The notes under the pieces: generated by a model
The model's input: the letters and a program-made list of their open reading frames with translations, nothing else
What the model was told of the DNA's origin: nothing
Database searches by the model: none
NCBI RefSeq assembly: GCF_000024085.1
Contig: NC_013166.1
Coordinates: 868,001-932,000, forward strand
Reading direction: 5' to 3'
DNA: 64,000 bases
Origin: Kangiella koreensis DSM 16069
GTDB lineage: Bacteria; Pseudomonadota; Gammaproteobacteria; Enterobacterales; Kangiellaceae
In this document: positions 30,616 through 37,163 of the stretch, piece after piece
Position numbering within the stretch: the first letter of the stretch is position 1
How the letters are laid out: each line of letters starts with the position of its first letter
Made by a program: the position numbers and the translations under genes

Positions 30616-30939
30616 ATGAAATGGGTTGCCCTAACATTACTGGTCATTTTAACCAGTCTTCAGTACCGAATGTGGTTCGGGCAAACTTCTTTTCGTGAAA
30701 TAAAGCAACAAGAAGCCAGAGCCGAATTAGTCAAATCCGAAAATGCTGAACTGGCGCTACGCAATCAAAAAATCCTCGCTGAAATTCATGACCTAAGAGA
30801 AGGCACCGACGCCATTGAAGAGCGTGCGCGATATCAATTAGGCATGATCAAAGAAGGCGAAACTTTCTTTCGCATTCTCGATTCGAGAGAGGGTTCTAGA
30901 CAAGAGACTCGTCAAGGCTCTCCTCAAGAACAGCGTTAA
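30616..30939 (+). CDS. ftsB: Cell division protein FtsB
   Basis: 107 residues from ATG 30616. One N-terminal membrane helix (about 1-20), then a coiled coil (about 28-70, SFREIKQQEARAELVKSENA and LRNQKILAEIHDLREG), ending in the family's DAIEERARYQLGMIKEGETF. It bridges FtsL and FtsQ in the divisome. The C-terminal 17 residues (from SREGSRQETRQ) are a Gln/Arg/Ser-rich extension not usual in FtsB. ispD follows after 32 bases, as in E. coli. Confidence 0.92.
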   Translation: MKWVALTLLVILTSLQYRMWFGQTSFREIKQQEARAELVKSENAELALRNQKILAEIHDLREGTDAIEERARYQLGMIKEGETFFRILDSREGSRQETRQGSPQEQR

Positions 30940-30971
30940 GATAATCGTCAAGATTCTCCTAAGTAAATAAT

Positions 30972-31670
30972 ATGACTGAAAATAAAACGAAGATTTGGGC
31001 ACTGATTCCAGCCGCAGGAATTGGCAGTCGCATGAAATCAGAACTACCAAAGCAGTATCTTGAAATCGACGGTAAAACCATTCTAGAGCATAGCCTATCC
31101 AGGTTTCTCGAACATCCTTCTATCGATAAAGTTGTTGTTGCCTTACATGCCAATGACAATTATTGGGTAAAACTTAAAATCGCCAACCACCCTAAAATCA
31201 TTACCATTGAAGGTGGTGCGACTCGAGCAGAGTCAGTACTTAATGGTTTAAAAGCGATTCAGCAGCAACACGGACAAGATGATTGGGTGATGGTGCACGA
31301 TGCAGCCAGGCCCTGCCTTGATAACGCTAGCATTGATGCGTTAATACAAGCCGGTAAAGATTCAGCGCACGGCGCCATTCTCGCCTACCCATCGGTCGAT
31401 ACTGTCAAACTGGCAAACGCCAATCAAACGATAGATAAAACAATCAACCGTGAACAGATCTGGCTGGCCCAAACTCCACAATACTTCCCAGTCAATGCTT
31501 TGGCAGAGGCCATTGAAGCAGGTTTTAAGCAAGGTATAACCATAACCGATGAAGCTTCCGCTATTGAAGCACAAGGTATGCACCCAGCTTTAGTCATAGG
31601 AACTCGCAAAAATATTAAAGTCACCGAGCCGGAAGACATGATGTTAGCATCGGTTTGGCTGGTAACTTAA
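30972..31670 (+). CDS. ispD: 2-C-methyl-D-erythritol 4-phosphate cytidylyltransferase
   Basis: 232 residues. MEP pathway, joins MEP and CTP to CDP-ME. Motifs: LIPAAGIGSRMKSELPKQYL (CTP-binding loop), HDAARPCLDNASIDALI, and QTPQYFPVNALAEAIEAG, ITDEASAIEAQG, IKVTEPEDMMLA. Its pathway partner ispF normally follows directly, but here begins nearly 8 kb downstream, after the his operon. Confidence 0.96.
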   Translation: MTENKTKIWALIPAAGIGSRMKSELPKQYLEIDGKTILEHSLSRFLEHPSIDKVVVALHANDNYWVKLKIANHPKIITIEGGATRAESVLNGLKAIQQQHGQDDWVMVHDAARPCLDNASIDALIQAGKDSAHGAILAYPSVDTVKLANANQTIDKTINREQIWLAQTPQYFPVNALAEAIEAGFKQGITITDEASAIEAQGMHPALVIGTRKNIKVTEPEDMMLASVWLVT

Positions 31671-31675
31671 AACTT

Positions 31676-31703
31676 GTAGGGGCAATTCATGAATTGCCCG
31701 TAC
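31676..31703. repeat. Palindrome after ispD
   Basis: GGGCAATTCA/TGAATTGCCC forms a perfect 20-base palindrome at 31680-31699 inside GTAG...GTAC. It begins six bases after the ispD stop and resembles widely scattered intergenic palindromes. The 31704-31939 interval that follows shows no gene. Confidence 0.6.
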
Positions 31704-31939
31704 GAAAGATATGCTATCGGATGGAGATATGCTTATCCGAACTACGGTGCTGATTTTAAGTTCACGTTTAAGCAAAGATCATCCTCTGTAGAATAGGTGT
31801 CAAAGTCTATCCCACAAGAAATGCAGGCTTGCTCCAATAACCCCCCTTAGATTGAGCTGAGTAGTAGCCAAGACATAGCAATTCAAATCTTGGATGATTT
31901 GAATAGTAAAATTCGGGCCAGGGATGGAACGTATTTTAC

Positions 31940-32070
31940 GGTGCGTTAAGTGGCTTGGCGGAGACGAAGGAAGTTGAGCAAAGCGAGACCTCAATCTCGG
32001 GGCGCGTTTCTTTTTGCCTCCTTTTTCTTACGCGAATAAGAAAAAGGAGGTCGCTGAGAAGCGAAACACT
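31940..32070 (+). repeat. Dispersed intergenic repeat, copy 1
   Basis: It starts GGTGCGTTAAGT, has CCTCAATCTCGGGG in the middle (31989-32002), and a 14-bp perfect hairpin CCTCCTTTTTCTTA / TAAGAAAAAGGAGG (32017-32030, 32037-32050), ending in a GCGAAACACT segment. The same order of blocks is found on the opposite strand at 53885-54016. Lies upstream of the his promoter. Confidence 0.7.
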
Positions 32071-32140
32071 CAATAAACCCTATAGTTTGTAACCCCCTGC
32101 AAATAACCATCAGTTCCACTATTAAATAGTAATGACGCTG

Positions 32141-32169
32141 TTGACTCTAATCACTGAATAGGTTTTAAT
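32141..32169 (+). promoter_or_regulatory. his operon promoter
   Basis: TTGACT (32141-32146), exactly 17 bases of spacer, TTTAAT (32164-32169): a near-consensus sigma-70 promoter. Transcription should begin near 32176, right at the ATG of leader peptide 1. An 11-base direct repeat, AGTAATGACGC, occurs at 32128-32138 and 32185-32195, flanking the promoter, with unknown meaning. Confidence 0.75.
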
Positions 32170-32176
32170 CAGCCTC

Positions 32177-32251
32177 ATGAATACAGTAATGACGCAAATT
32201 CACCACCATCACCACCATTCAGACCGATTGGCGGTGTTGCTTTATGTGTGA
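32177..32251 (+). CDS. hisL: His-operon leader peptide 1 (six consecutive His)
   Basis: 24 residues: MNTVMTQI, six histidines, SDRLAVLLYV, stop TGA. The internal ATG at 32189 would give MTQI-H6-SD, very like E. coli HisL (MTRVQFK-H7-PD). No ribosome site precedes either ATG; the promoter position implies a leaderless message from 32177 or a short leader to 32189. His codons at 32201-32218 are both CAC and CAT, so a shortage of charged tRNA-His stalls the ribosome here. A terminator follows 22 bases after the stop. Confidence 0.88.
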   Translation: MNTVMTQIHHHHHHSDRLAVLLYV

Positions 32252-32273
32252 AATTTACTGTTAAGAATTTCTA

Positions 32274-32303
32274 AAAGCCCCGCCAACCAGCGGGGCTTTT
32301 TTT
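32274..32303 (+). terminator. Attenuator terminator 1 of the his operon
   Basis: AAAGCCCCGC (32274-32283), loop CAACCA, GCGGGGCTTT (32290-32299) and seven T (32297-32303). Bases 32280-32286 (CCGCCAA) can pair instead with 32228-32234 (TTGGCGG), and 32230-32236 (GGCGGTG) can pair with the His codons 32210-32216 (CACCACC, one mismatch). These three exclusive pairings are the pause, antiterminator and terminator states of an attenuator. Confidence 0.9.
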
Positions 32304-32355
32304 ATGCCTACAATTTTTGAAACTGATAAATAAACTGATTAACTGAGATAAAAAG

Positions 32356-32442
32356 ATGTTTTTAAACAAGAGCTTACATCATCACCATCATCATACACTG
32401 CGCGAGCGACGGTGGTGGTGCTTATGTTTAAGGCTTTTTTAA
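32356..32442 (+). CDS. His-operon leader peptide 2 (six consecutive His)
   Basis: 28 residues: MFLNKSL, six histidines, TLRERRWWCLCLRLF, stop TAA. The His codons lie at 32377-32394. ATG 32356 has only a weak GAGATAAAAAG site. The message at 32380-32389 can pair with 32411-32420 over ten bases (two G-U), and this pairing explains the odd WWC codons. It is unrelated in sequence to leader peptide 1 apart from the His run, so it is either a second origin or an old, diverged duplication. A second terminator follows. Confidence 0.85.
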   Translation: MFLNKSLHHHHHHTLRERRWWCLCLRLF

Positions 32443-32476
32443 GATTCAGTTAAACAGCTAAGACACCCAGGTTTAG

Positions 32477-32512
32477 AAACCCCGTTGCTCCGAAAGGTCA
32501 ACGGGGTTTTTT
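32477..32512 (+). terminator. Attenuator terminator 2 of the his operon
   Basis: AAACCCCGTTG (32477-32487), 11-base loop, CAACGGGGTTT (32499-32509), T-run to 32512. A possible antiterminator is CGACGG (32407-32412) with CCGTTG (32482-32487), one wobble. The preceding GGTTT-AG-AAACC (32470-32481) overlaps its left arm. hisG begins 61 bases later. Confidence 0.85.
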
Positions 32513-32573
32513 ATTGGCTTTAATAAATGATGATTTTGAAACTTTAAAATTTTTAAACTTTAGGAGAAATGAC

Positions 32574-33422
32574 ATGGCTTTAAAAATGGTAATCCCAAAA
32601 GGGAAGTTGTATGACAAGGTTGCTGAGTTGCTTTCGGATATTGGTTTGACATTGGTTGGTGACAGTCGTAATTATCGCCCTCAGTTATTTGGCTGTGATA
32701 TCGAAGTTAAGTTGCTGAAAAGTCAGAATATTCCAGAAATGGTGGCGCTAGGGCAACACGATATTGGTTTTGCGGGGATGGATTGGGTTCTGGAGCAGGA
32801 GGCTGATGTTGAGGTGCTTGAAGATTTAGGTTTTAACCCGGTCAGACTAGTGTCCTGTATTCCTGAGGAGTGGGATTGGAACGAGGTGCAGCAACGTAAA
32901 ATCATTGTCGCTTCGGAGTATAAGAAAATCTCCGCTAAATATCTGGATAAATTAGGCGTCAAATACCAACTGCTTCGTGCCTATGGTGCGACTGAAGTTT
33001 TCCCGCCTGAAGATGCTGACATGGTCATCGACAATACCAGCACCGGTTCGACTATTCGCGCCAATCGATTGAAGATTGTAGATACGGTAATGGAGAGTTC
33101 AACACAGCTTATCGCTAATAAGGACATTATGAATGATCCCGCAAAGCGTCAACAGATTGACGACCTTTTGCTTTTGATGCGCGGTGTCCTTAATGGTCGT
33201 AAGCGTGTGTTACTGGAAATGAACTGTTCAGAAGAAAGCATCGATAGAGTTGTCGATTTGTTGCCTGCAATGCGAGCTCCAACCGTCAGCCAACTGTATA
33301 ACGCCGATGGATTTGCTATTAAAGCAGCGATTGAACGCAAGCTGATTAAAGACTTATTACCAAAACTCATTACTGCGGGGGCGACCGATATCCTGGAAAC
33401 GCCAATCCGCAAAGTGCTTTAA
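32574..33422 (+). CDS. hisG: ATP phosphoribosyltransferase HisG
   Basis: 282 residues from ATG 32574, which follows AGGAG; the longer TTG at 32514 lies in the terminator and is rejected. First step of histidine synthesis: ATP and PRPP to PR-ATP. This is the long form with its own regulatory C-terminal ACT-like domain (about 200-282, SEESIDRVVDLLPAMRAPT), so no HisZ is needed. Motifs: MVIPKGKLYDKVAELL, LGQHDIGFAGMDWVLE, MVIDNTSTGSTIRANRLKIV (PRPP loop). Confidence 0.95.
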   Translation: MALKMVIPKGKLYDKVAELLSDIGLTLVGDSRNYRPQLFGCDIEVKLLKSQNIPEMVALGQHDIGFAGMDWVLEQEADVEVLEDLGFNPVRLVSCIPEEWDWNEVQQRKIIVASEYKKISAKYLDKLGVKYQLLRAYGATEVFPPEDADMVIDNTSTGSTIRANRLKIVDTVMESSTQLIANKDIMNDPAKRQQIDDLLLLMRGVLNGRKRVLLEMNCSEESIDRVVDLLPAMRAPTVSQLYNADGFAIKAAIERKLIKDLLPKLITAGATDILETPIRKVL

Positions 33423-33446
33423 CTCGCCGATTAAAGGATGAGAGTG

Positions 33447-35129
33447 ATGAATATGAAAGAAATCAAAACTGAGCCATTAAAGCTCGATTTTAATGAGCGG
33501 GCGGATCGTTTTCCGTCCTGGCTTGATATGAGTAAGCTATCACCACAAAACTATTGGCGTTACCCGGATCAGACTGAACTGAAGTTAGAGATGAGCAATC
33601 AGCTTGGTCTTCAGCCTGAGCAGGTTATGGTCTCGAACGGCGGTGATGAAGCGATTGAGCTGATGTTTAAAGTCGCTTGCCTGGAGCAGAAAGAACTTAT
33701 TATTCCTATGCCGGCATTCAGTCAATATCTATCAGGAATTAAGATTTGGAATAGTAAAGCACAATTAATTCCGGCTCAGGAAAACCAGTCAATTGATCTC
33801 GAAGCGAGCCTTAACGCTTTAACTGACAAATCAATCCTGGTTTTGACCAGTCCGAATAACCCAACCGGTGAAACACTTTCGTTGGATGTCATTAGAGATG
33901 TTTGTAAAAGGGCAAAGAAGAAAGGAGCAGAGGTTTTTCTCGATCAGGCCTATATTGAGTTTACAGGACAGGCTGAAGAGTCGCTTTCTTTGCTTGAAGA
34001 ATTCGATAACCTGATTGTGCTGCGCACCTTGTCCAAAGCTTACGGGCTTGCAGGCATTCGTTGTGGCTATCTGTTAGGTAATCAATCTTTCATTAAGCGA
34101 TTTACTGATCGCAAGATGCCATTCAATGTTCCTCAGCCAACATTGGAAATTGCACGTCAGGCATTCTCATCAGAAGCTCAAAATGATGTGGCTGACTTTT
34201 GCCAGCAGATTGCTAATAACCGCGACCAGTTAGTGCAATTTTTACGCCAAAGAGGTTTGAATGTATTAGACAGCGAAGCAAATTTCATTCTGATTGTGGA
34301 TGCTCCGGAACGTCTGCAATTAATAAAAGCAGCCTGTGAACTGAATAATATTCAGATCAAAACCGATTTGGTTGGACTTGATTTACAGGACCAATCGGCT
34401 ATTCGTATTGCCATTCCTTATGACTTTGAACCTTTACGACAAGCATTATTTTTAGCTCTTAAACCTGAACTGATATGCTTTGATATGGATGGTGTCCTGA
34501 TTGATACCAGTAAGAGTTATGACGCTGCTATCAAGCAAACTGTAGAGTTCTTTATTGGCACACAACCACAACAACAAGCAATCGACACATTACGTTCACG
34601 TGGCGGATTTAATAATGACTGGGTGCTGACTTATGAGTTGATCAAGCAAAACATGGATGACTCTTTGCCAGATTATGAGCAGATAGTTGAACAGTTTCAG
34701 ACTTTGTATTTAGGCAGCGATAATGATGAAGGCCTGAATCAGCTTGAAGAAGCAATTCTCACTTCTGAATTATGCACACAGATTTTTGTACAGAACAGCA
34801 AGCAATTTAAAACCGCGATAGTAACAGGGCGCCCGCGTGCTGAAGCGCAAATTGGCTTAGACCTGTTAGGGATTCGCAATACGTATTTGGTTAGTGATTG
34901 TGATGTTATTGAGTCTAAGCCTGCGCCAGAAGGGATCAATCAATGTAAAGCTTATTATGGCGCTACCTATTGTTGGATGCTCGGTGATACACCGGATGAT
35001 ATTCAGGCGGCTAAAGCAGCTGGCGCATTGGCTATTGGCGTTAGTAGCAAAGAAAACGAACAAAATTTATATCAAGCTGGTGCCGATCTGGTAGTGGCGT
35101 CGGTAAATGATTTAGAGAGGTTATTATGA
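33447..35129 (+). CDS. hisC: Bifunctional HisC aminotransferase-HAD phosphatase fusion
   Basis: About 560 residues. Residues about 1-340 are a class I/II PLP aminotransferase of HisC type: LDFNERADRFP, SNGGDEAIELMFKVAC, SPNNPTGETLS, PLP-Lys in TLSKAYGLAGIRCGYL, and the C-terminal RIAIPYDFE. Residues about 345-560 are a complete HAD hydrolase: ICFDMDGVLIDTS (motif I), IVTGRPRAEAQ (II), SKPAPEGI (III), MLGDTPDDIQAAKAAG (IV). HisC makes histidinol phosphate; the HAD half probably removes its phosphate, since the hisB here lacks that domain. Start: ATG 33447 has AAAGGA eight bases upstream; 33438 and 33453 are alternatives. Overlaps hisB by 4. Confidence 0.9.
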   Translation: MNMKEIKTEPLKLDFNERADRFPSWLDMSKLSPQNYWRYPDQTELKLEMSNQLGLQPEQVMVSNGGDEAIELMFKVACLEQKELIIPMPAFSQYLSGIKIWNSKAQLIPAQENQSIDLEASLNALTDKSILVLTSPNNPTGETLSLDVIRDVCKRAKKKGAEVFLDQAYIEFTGQAEESLSLLEEFDNLIVLRTLSKAYGLAGIRCGYLLGNQSFIKRFTDRKMPFNVPQPTLEIARQAFSSEAQNDVADFCQQIANNRDQLVQFLRQRGLNVLDSEANFILIVDAPERLQLIKAACELNNIQIKTDLVGLDLQDQSAIRIAIPYDFEPLRQALFLALKPELICFDMDGVLIDTSKSYDAAIKQTVEFFIGTQPQQQAIDTLRSRGGFNNDWVLTYELIKQNMDDSLPDYEQIVEQFQTLYLGSDNDEGLNQLEEAILTSELCTQIFVQNSKQFKTAIVTGRPRAEAQIGLDLLGIRNTYLVSDCDVIESKPAPEGINQCKAYYGATYCWMLGDTPDDIQAAKAAGALAIGVSSKENEQNLYQAGADLVVASVNDLERLL

Positions 35130-35722
35130 GTCAAATAAAGAACCAAAGCTCGATAGTTTCCATTGTCCGCCAGACTAAAGAGACGGCCATTCGCCTGGAT
35201 CTTAATATCTATGGTCAGCAGAAACTCAAGATCAATACTGGACTGCCATTCTTTGATCACATGCTCATTCAGTTAGCATTACATGCCGGTTGGGATCTGA
35301 ATCTGGAAGCCAATGGTGATTTAGAAGTTGATGATCACCACTTAATCGAAGATGTGGCGATTTGCTTAGGGCAGGCTCTGCAGCAAGCATGGCGCGAACA
35401 AGAGTCGATCACCCGCTATGGACAACGACTGTTACCGATGGACGCCAGTTTGATCATGGTGGCGGTGGATGTGTGTGGACGTGGTTATGGCATCACGGAT
35501 TTGCCTTTTACTCGTGAAATGATTGGCAATATTGCTACCGAAATGTGGAAACATTTTTTCTACACTTTTGCGATTAACGCACAAATTAGTCTGCACATTA
35601 AAGTGGAATATTTTGATAACAATCACCACTTAATTGAAGCCAGTTTCAAAGGGCTTGCTTTTGCGTTACGTGAAGCTTTGATTGCCAAAGAAGGTGCGAA
35701 CAGTTCCAAGGGCAGTTTATGA
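35126..35722 (+). CDS. hisB: Imidazoleglycerol-phosphate dehydratase (HisB, dehydratase domain only)
   Basis: 198 residues. Mn-dependent dehydration of IGP. Contains the duplicated metal-binding motifs: FFDHMLIQLALHAGWD with DDHHLIEDVAICLGQAL, and KHFFYTFAINAQISLHI with DNNHHLIEASFKGLAFALREA. Typical enterobacterial HisB is about 355 residues with an N-terminal histidinol-phosphatase; here that domain is absent. ATG overlaps the hisC stop (ATGA), so translation is coupled. Confidence 0.95.
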   Translation: MSQIKNQSSIVSIVRQTKETAIRLDLNIYGQQKLKINTGLPFFDHMLIQLALHAGWDLNLEANGDLEVDDHHLIEDVAICLGQALQQAWREQESITRYGQRLLPMDASLIMVAVDVCGRGYGITDLPFTREMIGNIATEMWKHFFYTFAINAQISLHIKVEYFDNNHHLIEASFKGLAFALREALIAKEGANSSKGSL

Positions 35723-36327
35723 GTGATTCAGTGATTAAAGAAGCCTCTAAAACAGTGGGTGTGATAAATACTGGAGCGGGCAACTTATATAGCTTAAATG
35801 GCTGCTTACGTCGTATGGGTTTTTATCCAGTCACTATCAATCAACCAAGCGATCTGGAGCGCTACGACATTTCGGCTTTGGTGATTCCTGGTCAGGGGCG
35901 ATTTGGAACTGTGATGACTAACCTGAAAGCCTGCGCTCTAGATGAGGTGATTACGAACTGGTATCGCGATAACAAAAAACTGGTCGGCATCTGTGTCGGC
36001 TTGCAGATTATGTTTGAAGAGTCAGAAGAGGATCCTGGTATGGCTGGACTCGGGTTATTGCAGGGTAAAGTGACTAAGTTACAAAGCCCGAAACAACCAA
36101 TGGTTGGTTGGGCTGATGTTCAATCGAGTGAAGATTGGCTCAACAATCAGACACTTTATTTCGTCAATAGCTATGGTGTTAGTGACAGTGATAAGTCGAT
36201 TGCCACGGTAACTTATGGGCAAACGTTTGTTGCTGCTGTTGCCAGTAATAACATGATTGCATTTCAATGCCACCCTGAAAAATCCGGTGCAGCTGGTGAA
36301 GAGGTATTAAAGCAATGTCTGAGTTAA
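35719..36327 (+). CDS. hisH: Imidazole glycerol phosphate synthase, glutaminase subunit HisH
   Basis: 202 residues. Supplies ammonia to HisF. Class I amidotransferase: NTGAGNLYSLNGCLRRMGF, oxyanion region VIPGQGRFGTV, nucleophile Cys in LVGICVGLQIMFEES, His/Glu in AFQCHPEKSGAAG. Two sites differ from the common form (usual PGVGAF is PGQGRFG), showing a divergent branch. It overlaps hisB by 4 and hisF by up to 13 bases. Confidence 0.93.
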   Translation: MSDSVIKEASKTVGVINTGAGNLYSLNGCLRRMGFYPVTINQPSDLERYDISALVIPGQGRFGTVMTNLKACALDEVITNWYRDNKKLVGICVGLQIMFEESEEDPGMAGLGLLQGKVTKLQSPKQPMVGWADVQSSEDWLNNQTLYFVNSYGVSDSDKSIATVTYGQTFVAAVASNNMIAFQCHPEKSGAAGEEVLKQCLS

Positions 36328-37151
36328 TGAACAGCCCTCAATTAACCAAAAAAATGGAGCAGGGCCTTAAGTCGCGAGTAATTGTTTGTCTTGATGTGGC
36401 ACACGGACGGGTGGTTAAAGGAGTTAATTTTAAAGGTCTGCAAGATATGGGCGATCCGGTTGAACTGGCTATCCGATATCAGGAGCAGGGCGCGGATGAG
36501 ATTATTTTCCTCGATATTAAAGCAACTCTTGAACAGCGTGCTAATGCTTTAGAAGTTGTAACTCGAGTGGCAGAAAATCTATCGATTCCTTTTACGGTCG
36601 GCGGCGGACTGAATACTTACGCTGATGTGGCGCAGTTCTTGAATGCCGGTGCTGACAAAGTAGCGCTCAATAGTGCTGCAGTTAAGCACCCGGACTTGGT
36701 TGATGAAATTGCTAAAGGATTTGGTTCGCAATGTGTAGTGGTGGCGGTCGACTTAAATCAAGAGCAGGATCAGAAGACTCAAGGTTCAAGTGAGTATGAG
36801 GTCTATATCAATGGTGGTCATACCCTAACCGATCTGAATGCCATGCAATGGCTTACAGAAATAGAACAGCGTGGCGCGGGAGAAATTCTATTAACGGCTA
36901 TGCACCGTGACGGAACTGGATTTGGTTTTGATAATGAACTGATGAGCCAGGTTAGTAAGAAGCTCGGTATTCAGGTTATTGCATCGGGCGGGGCCTCAAA
37001 GCCAGCACATTTTACTGACACATTTTTGGCTGGCAGCGATGCTGCATTAGCTGCGGGGATGTTCCATCGCGGTGAGTTCACTGTTGGTCAGGTTAAACAA
37101 GAATTGCTCAATAACGGCGTTGCCGTTCGTATTGAAAAGCTAAAATATTGA
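36315..37151 (+). CDS. hisF: Imidazole glycerol phosphate synthase, cyclase subunit HisF
   Basis: 278 residues from ATG 36315 (GAGG about ten bases before). ATG 36327, overlapping the hisH stop as TAATG, is the other option and would shorten it by four. TIM barrel: [20 protein letters not shown] (Asp of CLD), [61 protein letters not shown] (second Asp), [29 protein letters not shown]. Makes IGP and AICAR with HisH. About 20 residues longer than E. coli HisF, mostly at the N-terminus and in the 150-165 loop. Confidence 0.94.
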   Translation: MSELMNSPQLTKKMEQGLKSRVIVCLDVAHGRVVKGVNFKGLQDMGDPVELAIRYQEQGADEIIFLDIKATLEQRANALEVVTRVAENLSIPFTVGGGLNTYADVAQFLNAGADKVALNSAAVKHPDLVDEIAKGFGSQCVVVAVDLNQEQDQKTQGSSEYEVYINGGHTLTDLNAMQWLTEIEQRGAGEILLTAMHRDGTGFGFDNELMSQVSKKLGIQVIASGGASKPAHFTDTFLAGSDAALAAGMFHRGEFTVGQVKQELLNNGVAVRIEKLKY

Positions 37152-37163
37152 AGGATAAAAGTT

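Noticed and set aside
32201..32218. A hexahistidine run that looks like a cloning tag or vector contamination
   Set aside because: There are two runs with mixed CAC/CAT codons, unrelated flanks, each followed by a terminator and then hisG, which fits natural attenuation and not a vector.
32514..32573. Upstream TTG start for hisG
   Set aside because: It would begin two bases after the attenuator T-run, has no family similarity, and ATG 32574 has a clear AGGAG site.
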